A stretch of DNA of 64,000 nucleotides from the NCBI GenBank assembly GCA_039621445.1, contig CP154954.1, positions 69,692,670 to 69,756,669 of the forward strand, in the 5' to 3' direction. This stretch comes from Euglena gracilis (lineage: Eukaryota > Euglenida > Euglenophyceae > Euglenales). Shown here piece by piece: positions 40,130-51,072 of this stretch. The position numbers and the translations under genes were made by a program. The stretch's first letter is position 1, and each line of letters begins with the position of its first letter. The notes beneath the pieces are model-generated. The model did no database searches and was not told the DNA's origin. It saw only the letters and a list, made by a program, of their open reading frames with translations.

Positions 40130-40205
40130 CAGCCATACCGCCTGTGGCCGCAGCCAGGGCAGAAGTCCTCTTCCGTGAGGGAAAGGTGCAGCTGCTCCTT
40201 GCCGC
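40130..40205 (-). CDS. Exon with CPGC motif, 37-41 kb gene (frame uncertain)
   Basis: One minus-strand frame reads EQLHLSLTEEDFCPGCGHRR then YGCMVQ, a short cysteine cluster (C-x2-C-x6-C) that could bind zinc. Two other frames are open (one Ser/Ala-rich, one reading GLLPWLRPQAVWLYG), as is a plus-strand frame (AEVLFREGKVQLLLAADSL). The CPGC frame follows in phase from the preceding exon if the acceptor GGCAAG is used. Function unknown. Confidence 0.4.
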
Positions 40206-40272
40206 AGATTCACTTGGTCACCCGGGGGGGGGGGGGGCGCTTTTTCCCACGCCCAAAACCCACCCACCCACT
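40206..40272. repeat. 70-bp intron-end block, copy 2
   Basis: agattcacttggtcacccgg, G run, cgctttttcccacgcccaaa, acccacccacc. Matches 37592-37660 with few changes outside the G run. On the minus strand it exactly fills the gap between the exon ending LALPKW and the next coding stretch. Confidence 0.6.
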
Positions 40273-40365
40273 TTGGCAGTGCCAGCCGACTCTCGACAAT
40301 CCACCCTCCCACGCAGGTCTTTAAGTGAAACTGCGCCTCTGACACATCCGGCTCAGCGCCGCAAC
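40273..40365 (-). CDS. Exon of 37-41 kb gene
   Basis: The minus strand reads GAEPDVSEAQFHLKTCVGGW then IVESRLALPKW, where GTGGGT follows. Balanced composition and a stop-free frame, unlike the shadows. The 5' limit is unclear: GGGCCG then GTGAGT at 40373 looks like the donor of a yet earlier small exon, in which case this exon starts after GTGTCAG at about 40336. Confidence 0.5.
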
Positions 40366-40439
40366 GGGCGACTCACCGGCCCGAACAGGGCCGCCAGGCA
40401 AGCCCAGCGGCACTGGCAGCGGGGGGGGGGGGGTAGCTG

Positions 40440-40575
40440 CCCTCGTTTGTTTCCACTGTGCCCAATTCCCCTTCCCCAATTCCCTGCAAAATTGCTGGCC
40501 GACCTTTGTGGAGCACCTTGCCAGCTTCGGTGAGGAATGTGTTGACCTCCCCCGGACTAAAAGCCCATGGGGTCC
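40440..40575 (-). CDS. Exon of 37-41 kb gene
   Basis: The minus strand reads FSPGEVNTFLTEAGKVLHKG then RPAILQGIGEGELGTVETNE and GS before a poly-C run. The sequence has the look of an ordinary soluble protein. The overlapping plus-strand frames are proline/serine-rich shadows. Limits are approximate: the poly-C at about 40435 ends it, and a pyrimidine-poor region precedes it. Function unknown. Confidence 0.5.
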
Positions 40576-40966
40576 GTCCTTGGTCCCAGGGGGGCTGTTT
40601 TGGGGTCCAAAGAATGGCGTCTATGCAAATGCTTTCAAAATGGCCTTCCGTTCAATACCTATTCCCCCCCCCCCGCACCAGAAATTGGCTTCAACACGCT
40701 GGCAAGCACAGAGTCCTCTTACGTCAGGCTTGACCCCCCCAAAAATGGCATTTTGTACTTTTCCAGCCAACAAAAAAATACAAAAAAATAATTTAAACAC
40801 ACATAAAAAAACACAATTTATAAAAAGGAAGCAACAAAAACCACATATGGGAAGGAAACAGACTCCACAGGAGGGGGAGACACCTTCCCTGAAGCCCAGA
40901 CCCGCACAAAGTCACCGCTCACTGAACAACTTGGGGAGGGGTTCAAAAAAATAAGAAAACCTCCGG

Positions 40967-41160
40967 CCCCTCCCGGCCTCGGCCCCGGGCTGGGCCAGGA
41001 GGAGCCGCTTGGCGCGAACCAGCACCGCCACCGCCTCCTCCTGTGGCCCGCACGGCCCCGCCTCCCCCTCCCCCTCCGCCGCCGGCAGGGCCAGAGGCCA
41101 CTCCACCCCCACCGGGGCCAACCGGGGGCAGCCCTTCGCACACGTCTTAAACCCCCCAGG
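40967..41160 (-). CDS. Upstream exon of 37-41 kb gene
   Basis: The minus strand reads PPGGFKTCAKGCPRLAPVGV, then EWPLALPAAEGEGEAGPCGP, then EEAVAVLVRAKRLLLAQPGA and EAGRGR, with AGGTTTTCTT following as a possible donor. It is very GC-rich; the alanine/glutamate-rich second half probably forms helices. The start is near a CCCCTGGGGGGTTTAAG word that looks like a transposon end. It could be the first coding exon seen of the gene. Function unknown. Confidence 0.5.
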
Positions 41161-41567
41161 GGGCAGCGAGGTCGATGGTACCAACCCCCGGGGATTGCAC
41201 GGGCGGTGGTCGGCAAAATTGGGGGGGGGGGGCGGTGAAAAAAACCCACTGCAGATCTTCTCTTTTCAAAAACTTTGATTTTACTTTATCGCGGGGGTGG
41301 GGGCTGATTGTTCTTGGGTGTGACTCCAAGGAAAATACCTCAACCACACCCCCATATTCTCATCCGTTTTGGCATTCTTCTTGGAAAAAATTTTGGTGCA
41401 AAGCGCCGGAAATGTTCACCTCGACCCTGCAGACTGCAGAGACCAACTGCACTCGTGGGAAGGAAGGGACCCTGTTCATGGGACCCAAAAAGTGTCCAAA
41501 ATAGAACTTTGGGTTGAATTGGCAGGAAAAATTTTGTCGACCCCGCTTCACACGGGGGGGGGGGGGG

Positions 41568-41991
41568 CAGGGTTCGATATAAGGTAAGGTGGGGGGTGGT
41601 CCGGACCCCCCCCCCTGCGGGCCAGGAGGGGTGGGGGGGGGGTGGGGGGACACCCCCCCACCTAAACAGGTGCGCGGTCAGGGTGGCCGAATTTCGGCCC
41701 GGCGCGAAGCGCCGGGCCGAAAATTTTTGAACCCCAAAACGACCAAAAGTGCCATTTTGGGCACTTTTTGGGCAAAAATGTGCCAAAAATGCAAAAAATT
41801 TTCGGCGCAAAGCGCCGGAGGAAAAAATTGACCCTTTTTGGGGGGGGTCCCGGGAACCCCCCGAGGGTCGGTCCGGACCACCCTGGCAGGTGGGGGGGGG
41901 GGGGGTCCGGACCCCCCCCTGAGGGCCAGGAGGGGGGGGTGGGGGGACCCCCCCACCGAAACCATGTACGCCCTCCTTATATCAAACCCTG
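41568..41991. mobile_element. hAT-like MITE, family B copy 3 (424 bp)
   Basis: Left end CAGGGTTCGATATAAGGt and right end ccttatatcaaaccctg, inverse complements with small differences. Flanks are runs of G on both sides (41560-41567 and 41992-41999), consistent with a GGGGGGGG duplication but not proof of one. The interior matches copy 2 closely, including the palindrome ggcccggcgcgaagcgccgg. Confidence 0.88.
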
Positions 41992-42144
41992 GGGGGGGGG
42001 GTCCAGACAACCCCCAGTTGACCTTCTGTCGAACCAATTACAATGCATTGAGCCCCTGGAAGCATAAGGAACCCACCCTGCCCTTGAAACGACCCTGTAA
42101 ATGACAGTAAACGACGCATTAGAAGCAGTGCTGAATAAAAGGCT

Positions 42145-42262
42145 GTGGAAATGCCTGATGGTGGTGAGGAAGGTACGGCCCAAACAACGTTGCACAAGGG
42201 TGGAAAAGAGCCATCGAATAACGTTTCAGAGCTAACGTCATGGGGGGGTTGGAGAAGAAAAT
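42145..42262 (+). CDS. Weak candidate exon
   Basis: A plus-strand frame reads MEMPDGGEEGTAQTTLHKGG then KEPSNNVSELTSWGGWRRK. It is hydrophilic with mixed residues. Minus-strand alternatives are less convincing. No clear splice sites. Could be spurious. Confidence 0.3.
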
Positions 42263-42269
42263 CCTGGTT

Positions 42270-43130
42270 CATCAGCCCAATGGGTCTGAACAGCATTTGC
42301 TGTGGTCGTCCTAGCCTGTTCCAATGCTCTGTGCCCCTTCAAAAAAAAAATTGGCACCCAACCCCTTGCTCATTGGCCATATTCTGACCCCATGACTGGG
42401 GGACCAACTGGAGGGGGGGGGGGGGCAAGGTTCACTCCAACGGCGCAGGGAGCCAACCAGCTGGTGATTGAGGGTAAACGTCACTTTTGAAGAAACCGTT
42501 GATGGGGGAACATGAGCCACTGTTGTGACGTGTCAACGGGCGAAGGCCAGGGCGCAGCCAGCCATTCTCCCAGGCTTCGTGGAGTAATGTGCTGTCTGGG
42601 TCGCTGATGTTGGCGGTTGATGGTGGGGAGTGATTGCTATCATGATTTTAGTAGTGATTGATTGACGTTGACTTTGACGGTGATTTATGGTGGCTGCTAT
42701 GATTTTGGCAAACAAAATAAAGGCTGCAAGGTTTTTGAAAACACAGAGAACTCAGGACGTTCCCGATCCAAGAAACTTTGTGGCATTGCTATCTGCAGAG
42801 AGAGACCTCACCATTCAAATGGAAATCCTGTGATTTCCAGCTAAAACCTGATGTGGGTTTATTTTGAGAAACACAGATCCGTATGGAATTGTGTCTTCAG
42901 CTTTGCTGTTCCCTAAATTCTCTGGAAATGCAGGAAATTCGGGGGGGGGGGGGTTGTGCTCTCTCTGTGCTCACAGCCCTGCCCAAAACGACAGGGAACA
43001 AAACGACAGAAAACAATTGGATATCCTTTCTTCCATCATTTCCATTGGAATTTTCTTTGCTCTGTCATTCACACAATATCAAAAAATGCACATCTTCCCA
43101 AGAATTTCATTCCAAAAAAAAACTTAATTA
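42270..43130. other. No gene seen
   Basis: Mixed sequence with G runs at 42413-42424 and 42939-42951 and tgatggtgattg-like words at 42600-42700. Confidence 0.4.
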
Positions 43131-43169
43131 TGCGAAAAAAACCCAAGGATCTGGATAATGCAGAAAAAG

Positions 43170-43330
43170 GAATTGAACATACTCCGTCATCTGTACAGAA
43201 AATGCATACATTTGGCCTTCCTTTGAATCAAAAACTTCATTCCTTGACACTGAGCTCCAGGTGGATCGGTGTTCACTCTGACTGCGTCGTGAAATGGTGT
43301 TGCCCCGCTGAACTGGGATTGGGGTGACCA
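43170..43330. other. Candidate exon, strand unresolved
   Basis: On plus: AEKGIEHTPSSVQKMHTFGL and a stop at 43325. On minus: SPQSQFSGATPFHDAVRVNT then DPPGAQCQ. The minus reading has the better composition and agrees with the strand of the following exons (44.3-49.6 kb), but neither is decisive. Confidence 0.3.
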
Positions 43331-43947
43331 CCAGGTGCCCCGGAGGCCACAACACAAGGACAGGGCCACAGGTTGTAGAGTGGTGTCGGCGGAGTGGTCA
43401 TGGCTTGGAGAGTGGATTGGAGAGTTTTCCCCTCCGACCTAAACAGCGCCTTCTTGGAAATCGACTAGCCTGGCCCGATTTCAGTGTCTTGGAAACCGAC
43501 CAACCTTTTTTGTTTCATTTTTCCGAATGACCTTCTGCAGGGGGGGGGAGAAATTGCACATCGGGAGGTCGAAAATTGCAGTGCAAAAAATTGCACAAAA
43601 TTGCACGTACCAGAAAAGCCATATCAGAAACCAGAAAAGCTGCATATTCTGCCAATTGGCCCTCTCGGTTCGCCCAAAAAGTTGCAACACAATCAGCCAT
43701 GGCAATATGCCATGGCAACAGTTACGCCATTCATCCTGAACTTGTTCATCATCCAGCGGAAGACAAAACCATTCATACTTAGAAATTACCAAGGCACAAA
43801 ATACGAACCTGTTTGTAGAATGCCTATTGCTCTTTGCCAATTGGCCGATTAGGTTTGAAAACTGAGTAAACCAACAATAAACAGCCTTTGAACGGAAATT
43901 TTCACTACGCACATTAGTTTCCCAGCAAAAACTACCCCCGCTACCCA

Positions 43948-44058
43948 TATATTGCAAAAACTGGCTCCTACATTGGTCAAGTGTGGGGGGTGGGGGGGGG
44001 GAGGTGGGGGGGCGTGTGGGGGGTAAATGTCCAGTGTAGAAGCCAGTTTTTGCAATAC
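43948..44058. repeat. Small hairpin element (about 110 bp)
   Basis: tattgcaaaaactggctcct at 43951 and agaagccagtttttgcaata at 44036 are inverted copies enclosing a G-rich loop. The surroundings (43560-44240) carry many ttgcacaaaattgc words, a separate degenerate repeat. Confidence 0.65.
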
Positions 44059-44309
44059 CTCCAGAAAAAAAAAAGAACCGGTAAATTCTCAATTGCATCA
44101 AAAACTGACATTTTCCAAAACAAAATGTCCTGGGCCATGTGCAATTAATTGCACAAAATTGCAAAAAATTGCACATTTCGGGGAAATCGAAAATTGCACA
44201 AAATTGCAAAAATTGCACGGTGCAATTTTTCCCCCCCTCTGCCTTCTGTGCCATTTCGTGAATTGTTGGCATTTACATTATTATTATTATTATTTACATT
44301 TCCCCAAAA

Positions 44310-44470
44310 TTAACCTTCAACAATGAAATTCTTCACCGCCTTGACTGCAGGGGGGGACCCCCCAACCTGCCAGCAGCCCAGGTCCAAGCCGAAGTCCATC
44401 AGGGAGGGCATGCTGGGATCGATCCACTTCTGCAGGAGCGCTTTCAGCGAGGCCCTCTCCTTCATTCAAA
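44310..44470 (-). CDS. Terminal exon of minus-strand gene (44-49 kb)
   Basis: The minus strand reads ERASLKALLQKWIDPSMPSL, then MDFGLDLGCWQVGGSPPAVK, then AVKNFIVEG and a TAA at 44310-44312. The composition is that of a globular protein, and the frame is open while one other minus frame and several plus frames give low-quality peptides. One plus-strand frame (MKFFTALTAGG start, 66 codons) is a competitor. Function unknown; the upstream limit is approximate. Confidence 0.5.
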
Positions 44471-45699
44471 GGGCGGTGTACAAAACCTTTTGGGATCGCT
44501 ATGTGAGAATTTTGCTTGAGTAGACCCAACGGCTGAGATCAAGCAATTTTCTCAACAAAATGCTAAATAAAGAAAAAGAATTTCACTTTTTTAAATTCTC
44601 AGACCAGGATAAATAAAAAGTGGTGGCCAGTAGCAGAAGAGTTAGTTCCTGGATGAGGGTTAGGTGACGTTCCACGGATCCTGGTCACCCAAAGTTTTGT
44701 TAGCAGAGGCACCACTAAATGACCAACTTTGTTCGAGGTCCACATTATTTTAAATTTGGTTCGCAAAACCTGCAACAGAAGCAGGCTTTGAACAACTTCA
44801 GGTTAGGGCTTGTCCAGAACCTGGTTGTTTGCCACAATACTTGGGTTGGTGTTTGCACACAACCACACAATGGCATTGGCCCCTGCACAATTGTCAAGGC
44901 TGTGACTGGGCCAAGGCTTTAAGGGCGCCAGGGGGTGGACACGGCGGCCCCCCTTAAAACTTAGACGCAGTTCGTGGCAAAAAGAAAATGAAGGGGGGGA
45001 AGGCATTGCACTTCGCTTCCTTGCACGTTTTGCACGGGGGGGTCCCGGGGGACCCACAAAAAAAAATGGCGAAAAATCGCGAAAAGTGGTAAAAATAGCA
45101 CCTTTTCAAAAAATTTCGGCGCCTTCGGCGCCGAAAAGTATTTCCCACCCCCCTCCGGGGGGACCCCCCCCCCCGGGGGGAGGTGGCTCGGCGGGACCCA
45201 CCCACCCTACCCCACCCCCCAGGGTCCACGACTAAAAAAAACCCCTGGTTTTTGCATTTTTTTTCCAACCTGACGAAGAGGGGGTGGAGTCTGGGGGAAT
45301 TGTGCACGCCAGCGTTTCCAACGTGCACAACAGCAGCCGCCACACAAGAGTGTTTACCGGTGAATTCTTCTCACACAAAAACGGACGTTTTATTCCAAGT
45401 CAAGCACTGGCCCAGATGAAAACTTCGCCTGTTCCCCCCTTCTCTTCGTTCGACCGCCTGGATGCTGTTCCAGTCAGGGCGTCGCTTAGCGGGAGGGGTC
45501 CACCAGCGGTTGGACCCCCTGGGGGGTATGGGGTGTCCTCCAACTTAAGCGGCGCCCTGGCTCTAGTCACGTTGTACACATGGCACCCCAAGCTTTTCCT
45601 TTGAGCTTGAAATCTCTGTGAAATTCAGGACCAACCGCCACAAATGGCAGAGGCATCAAAACGGCGAAACTGATTTGTTGCTTTCGCCTGCGAGGGCTC

Positions 45700-45905
45700 C
45701 CAACGATTTCCGCCGGCTGCCGGCAAAAATTCGGCGAGCCCCCTCCGATCCAAAGGAACAAGGCACAAAAGGCTGGGCTGACACTTGAAGCCCCGGAGAG
45801 TGGGGCAACCATTCCTCAATGATGCAATTGCCCAACCCCAAAGAACAGGGCCCAACTCTGCCTGGAATGTGCAATTAAACTTGACGAAATCCGACCCCTC
45901 GGACA
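45700..45905 (-). CDS. Candidate exon (44-49 kb gene)
   Basis: The minus strand reads SEGSDFVKFNCTFQAELGPV, then LWGWAIASLRNGCPTLRGFK, then CQPSLLCLVPLDRRGLAEFL. The first 45 residues are convincing. All three minus frames are open, so the frame choice is by composition only. Boundaries not determined. Confidence 0.4.
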
Positions 45906-46044
45906 CCCGGTTCTGCAGCAGCGGGTGGAGTGTATCCCGACAGGGGGCAACAAAGACCTGCGTTACAACAGGTTCTCGACAGGCTGTGTGTGTGAGTGTG
46001 CATGTGTATGTGCGTTGTGTGTATGTGTTGTGTGTGTGTGTGTC

Positions 46045-46165
46045 GTGTTGTGTTGTGTTGTGTTATGTTGTGTTGTGTTGTGTTGTGTTGTGTTGTGTTG
46101 TGTTGTGTTGTGTTGTGTTGTGTTGTGTTGTGTTGTGTTGTGTGTGTGTGTGTGTGCGTGTGTCT
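46045..46165. repeat. GTTGT pentanucleotide array
   Basis: About 95 bp of nearly pure GTTGT flanked by TG-rich variants. Unlike 4325 and 6775, the conserved end block of the composite repeat is not seen here. Confidence 0.95.
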
Positions 46166-46611
46166 GTGTGTGCGGCCAAAAAATAGATTTGTGTGTCCTC
46201 ACTTCCCAAAAAGCATTCACTGACCTGGGTCCATCAGATGCCCATAGCTGCATGCGTGTCTCCCCTTTGGGGATAGCGGAGGCAAAATCAAAGACAAAGA
46301 GGGGGCAGCACCCGATTGCCTTTTCAAATTCAAAATGGTTCCGAACATGAAGATCATTTTCTAATTTTATTCATTGGGAGGCCAATAACCAAGGAGAGTG
46401 CAGGTTCGCGAGGATGGTTTTCAATTTAAATAAACCAATTTAGGAGAAATGGCGGGGCAAATATAGTGCGAGTAAGCAACAATAAAATCCAGCACCAATC
46501 CATCCGTGGATGACATACCGAAGTTGCGCACATGGCGACATTATATGTTTTCATTTGTTGGGTTTTATTGGCTGCAGAGAAAGCACAAACAACTCAGTTT
46601 GGCGAATGAGG

Positions 46612-46690
46612 TAGCCCCGTGGTCAAGAGCGCATGCGAATTTGGCTGTAGGGGTGGTGCACGCATCGAACTCCTCATCGCAGACCATTTG
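46612..46690 (+). ncRNA. Weak tRNA-like / SINE-like sequence
   Basis: TAGCCCCGTGGTCAAGAGCG resembles a tRNA D-arm with A box. About 45 bases on, CATCGAACTCC partly resembles a B box. A clean cloverleaf cannot be drawn. At best a decayed tRNA-derived repeat. Confidence 0.25.
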
Positions 46691-46699
46691 ACAATCTGC

Positions 46700-46900
46700 C
46701 GGAAATTAGATAAAAGATTGGATAAAACAATAAATTAGTAGACAAATAACTAGATAAAACATACAAACTAGATGAAATAACAAATTAATAAATAATAAAT
46801 TAGACAAAATATGCAAAAAATAGATACAAAATTAATTAATAAATTAATAATTGTATAAAAGATAAAAACAAAATGTCATTAATAATGGGGTAGAGGAAGA
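46700..46900. other. AT-rich repeat of aaattaataaatt words
   Basis: Reiterated aataaattagacaaaat and ataaaacaataaatt units, no gene. Confidence 0.5.
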
Positions 46901-46949
46901 ATGCTCTTTTTTGTAAACAACGCGTGATGTGAGGAAATGCAAAATGAAG

Positions 46950-47175
46950 CCTACCAGGTTGGGGGCCACCGACGCTTCAAACAAAACGTCCCCAACCCCA
47001 CTCCACGCATCCCCGGCACTTCGTTGGAGTGGCCTGGCTCCAGAGGTCCAGCAGTGGCCGCCCCACTGCCTCAGGTACAATTGAGAATAGCCGGAGAAGC
47101 AACCAGGTTGTTGTCAGTGAGGCAAAAGGCATTGACTGGGCGGTGGAAACCCCGTGATGATGGGACTGACGGGAC
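46950..47175 (-). other. Candidate coding stretch, frame unresolved
   Basis: Two minus frames are of interest: GDAWSGVGDVLFEASVAPNL and, in another frame, RGFHRPVNAFCLTDNNLVAS then EPGHSNEVPGMRGVG. A GTAGGC donor follows the CCAACCTG word at about 46960. Strand and GC content suggest an exon of the 44-49 kb gene. Confidence 0.35.
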
Positions 47176-47229
47176 AATGCGCATGTCGCCAAATATTACA
47201 ACCCAGAGAAAATTCTGAGGCCCGCTGTC

Positions 47230-48190
47230 CGGCTGTCGGCATTTTTGAGGCCACTGCGGTTCAAAGGAAAAACAATATCCAAACCAGGCTTCTTTTCAGT
47301 CGTAAGGCCCATTCTGAAGGGATTTTTTTTTTGGACAGGTTAGAGAAACTTTTGGACAGGTACCTTGAAACTGATAGCCAGGGATCCTTAAACTTTGACA
47401 CAGGACCATTGTGATTGAACATAGAATGAGAGAATGAGAGAGTGTCAGCACTGCAAGAGCTTTCTTAGCACGGGTCCGAACCCCCCCCCGCCTCCAAGAG
47501 GCCTTCTCCAGGGAGAGGGGGGACGGGGATCAATTTTGGGGGTGGTCCATTTTTGGGTCCAATTTTTTGCAAAAAAAACCCTCCCCGGGGGGCAGGGTCA
47601 GACACAAATTTTCCTTTGTTTGTAAACATCTGATTTTGCTCTACCTGGAAATCCTACAAAAGAAAAACAGCCAAAAGACAGAAGAGGCATTTGCCATTGT
47701 CCAACCCGCCAGGGAGGGGGTTGATGGCAAACCTCCAGCAAACCCATTGCCATTTATAAAGATGGGGACAGGAGTTAGTCGCCCAAGTGGAATATTGACC
47801 TTTCATTTCGGACCTTTGTTTACCCCCAAAAAGACCAAATTCCAACTGCACACATGCCTCAATTGGATTTCCAGATATTTATTATTTCTAGATGGTATAT
47901 AGATGGGGTATTTTGTGGTCATTTTTGTAGGTGGTTTGCAGGTAGTTGTTCTTTTCCAATCACATGCCAACCTCAGGATCCCGAGGTTTCTATACATGGA
48001 AAACTGATGACCACAAAAGTCGCTCAAATGTAAGAGCTTAGATGAAGGGTAAATAAATAAAAACTAGGAAAAATGACACAAACCAAAACCTGAAATTCCC
48101 CCGCAAAAGTTCCGAAGTTTATGCTGTGTTAAATCACACCTGCAAACTGTCTCCAGGCAAATCAATGTGTACACAGGTCGGAGACAGGAC
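47230..48190. other. No gene seen
   Basis: Mixed, partly AT-rich; G-run cluster at 47480-47590. No frame with coding composition. Confidence 0.4.
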
Positions 48191-48221
48191 CTTATGAAGG
48201 CAGCACAGCAAGTGTGGATTT

Positions 48222-48372
48222 AAAACAATGTTGCTGGTGTTGGGCCGCCGCACGCTCCTTCATTTCCTTGTCCGTCAGTTTGACCACATCGTCACGGAGA
48301 GAGCCATCACCGGAGAGAGCGAAGGTGTCGTATACGGGCACATCACTCACACAGGCCCCACTGGCACCCTGC
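48222..48372 (-). CDS. Exon of minus-strand gene (44-49 kb)
   Basis: The minus strand reads GASGACVSDVPVYDTFALSG, then DGSLRDDVVKLTDKEMKERA, then AAQHQQHCF. It is acidic, then helical, and very protein-like. Probable limits are a CTGCAG-type acceptor near 48372 and an unclear donor near 48222. No family recognised. Confidence 0.55.
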
Positions 48373-48718
48373 ATCCTGCACCACACATGATACGAAGCAA
48401 AAAAAAATTTTGCACATTCAGCACATCCCCCGAGATGAACAGTTTCCTGCCGTAAAGAACTTAGATTCGAGATTCATATTTTTAAATTTTATGTTTTTAC
48501 CACATGGGAATACATTTTTGAATACGAGTTAATATGCAATTTGTTGGAAAAACACAGCCAAAAAATATTTGGAGATTAATTAGGGTTAAAATGCAAACAA
48601 GAATGCAAACAAACACAAAAAAAACAAAAATTGTCAAATAAAAAAGAGTCAGAAAGTACCCCCCCCCAATGAATGTTCATACAACCCACCAAACTTCCCC
48701 AGGTTCGCATCATGTCAC

Positions 48719-48790
48719 CGCAGCACTTGAAAGTCAAAGCCTGTTCCTACGTCAACTTCCACGATGTCATGGATCCCCACTGGGGTAGGG
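48719..48790 (-). CDS. Exon of minus-strand gene (44-49 kb)
   Basis: The minus strand reads GIHDIVEVDVGTGFDFQVLR and then GTGACA, a possible donor at 48718. Alternating charged and hydrophobic residues suggest beta structure. The upstream limit is not clear. Same strand as its neighbours. Confidence 0.5.
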
Positions 48791-49369
48791 CACCCTGGAA
48801 AGCGTTGCCATTTCAATGCAAACGCTCCTCGAAGGGAATACAGTGCAAAAAAGAAACATTTGACAATCCCCCAAAATGTGCAGCTGGGAGATGAGTGGAT
48901 TGCAGCAGCGACGAATTGGGCTCCACTGCAATATGAGATCAGCCAAAAAGAAGCCTGTGCTACCAAACAACGTAATACCATGCCCCCCCCCTCCTTCGGC
49001 GCCTTCTGAGCCCCACCATGGAAAGAGCACGGGGGGGGGGGGGGAAGCACGGGGGGCCGTGAACACCCATGGTCAACCCCTCGGCAAAGAAAAAGTGCCC
49101 TACCATCGTACTCTTCCCGAACCCGGGATGGGAAGAGGACGGGGGGGAATAGTACGGGGGGGGATGGTAAGCGATTCGAAAGAAATAGACGGGCAAAGAA
49201 GAATGGACAAAAAAAATTAAACAAACCATGCAGGTTTGGCATCCCTGATGGGGACCCTCGGCCGCCAAAAGGTGCCGCAATTTAAAAATTGATCATGGCC
49301 AACTGTGGGTGTTTGCAGAAGCGTGTGTCGCAAATACTAAAAATCAGTGCTAAATAAAGTTATTCAAAG

Positions 49370-49610
49370 CAATCGTAGATGGTTCCAGCGCATGGCAAAG
49401 ACATTTTGGACCAACCTCAAGAGGCATTGAAAATGAGCAGGCGGTAGGTGCTCTGCCCCAAACAAGACCATTTGGATAGCCCGGCCAACATCACATCCAG
49501 GAGGTGCATGCACACTGACAAGCATCGCAAGTACCCCCAAATGCCAGGAGTGTTCTGCGGAGCTTGCTTGAGCCTTTCCATACAATTTGGAAATGAACAA
49601 ATGGTGAAAA
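49370..49610 (-). CDS. Candidate exon (44-49 kb gene)
   Basis: The minus strand reads SKLYGKAQASSAEHSWHLGV, then LAMLVSVHAPPGCDVGRAIQ, then MVLFGAEHLPPAHFQCLLRL. The frame runs to a stop at 49364. The long open frame with mixed residues is plausible as one exon, but two further frames are partly open. Confidence 0.4.
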
Positions 49611-49939
49611 AGGCTGAGGGTGCGACATGTTGTTATAGCCAACCTTGGGCATATTTGCCCCAAACTCAAGTATTGATTTTTATTTTTTATTTTTGGTGCC
49701 CATCCCCGGAATTTTCGCCGACCCGTCCAAATATTTCCGCCGCCCATGCAATCATTTCCGCCCCTGTTCCATTCTTTTTTGCCGCAAAGTTTTTTTTCAC
49801 TTTCGCCCCTGCCGGGTTAATTTTTGCCAGCCAGATGTGGCGAAAATGACGAGGACCAGTGGCAAAGTAAACTAGGTGAGTTGTTAAAATGTATGGAACA
49901 GCGGCAAAAATTCTTTTGAGGACTGGCTAAAGTCAAGGG

Positions 49940-51072
49940 GCTGGCTCCCCTGCTCCCCCCCTCAACAAAATCCCTTCTATGTTGGCAATAGACTTGGAGG
50001 GATAAGACCTTTTTTTATGCAAATTTTGACTTATATTGAAAATCCAATGGGGAGAGGTGTTCTTTTGTCAAAAGTGGTCCAAAATGGGCATTTCCCCCCC
50101 TTTTTTTTTGCATATTCACCGCGGATTGGGGGGTTCTGGAGCCATTTGGGTGGGTTTTGACTGGTGTTGAGGTGATTTAGACAAAAGTTTTTTCCCAGGG
50201 GGGGGGGCTTAAAAGTCGGCGGTTTTGACCCGTTAGTACATTAGAGTGGGTAGTCGGCCGACTAGTCGGCCGACTACCCAATTGGTCCGCCGACTAGTCG
50301 GTCGACCAATTAGTCGGCCGACTAGTCGGCCGACCAATTGGGTCGTCGGCCGACTAGTCGGCCGACTACCCACTACCCTCCCCCCAGTCTACCGTTTGGC
50401 ACTCCGGAGAAGAGCCTGTTGACTCACTAGAACCTGCTTCCCCGCCCGAAAAGCCCAGCTAACGCTGTGAGCCTCTCAATCTTTCAGACCCCTACCTTTT
50501 ATGACGGGTTGGTTAAATTCAGCTCGGTGTTGTAGCAAACCTGAAAAATTCTGTCGCCCGGCCAGGAACCTTTTGCCACCCGGAGCCCCCCCCCCCCGCC
50601 TATGCCAAAGTGAGCCACAAAAACGAATTAGCCCCCGAGTATGTTGCCGACACAGAAGGGATTCTGTTATTTGAGGCTCGGATGGGGGTGGAGGGGGGAG
50701 TTTTCTGCCTCTCGTGATGCAGAATGCTTGCATTTCTAAAGGATTTTCATGTGATACCTGTTTCATCATTGGTTTTACCCCTCCGGACCCCCATCAAGGG
50801 CCCACCGACCCCCCACTGACCAAAGATTTCCATCTGGGGGTGTTTATTTAGGCGTAAGACACTTATTTGGCCCCATCCGGACCATTTCCGGGTGATTTGG
50901 GCCCGCCACAGACCATTTTTATGACCACCGACTAGCCACCGACTAGTTTGCATTGGATTTTCTTCATGGGGGGGGCTTAAAAGTCGGCGGTTTGGACCCG
51001 TTAGTACATTAGAGTGGGTAGTCGGCCGACTGGTCGGCCGACTACCCACTACCCCCCCCCAGTCTACCGCCT
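49940..51072. mobile_element. Rearranged fold-back element (AGTCGGCCGACT family)
   Basis: The first part (49960-50395) matches the right arm of the element at 9229-10350 in the same orientation and ends cccagtctaccg. The second part (50570-51072) matches the left arm in reverse complement and also ends cccagtctaccg. Both terminal arms therefore point the same way, unlike the inverted arms at 9229-10350. About 170 bp of unrelated sequence (50400-50570) separates the parts. Confidence 0.65.
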
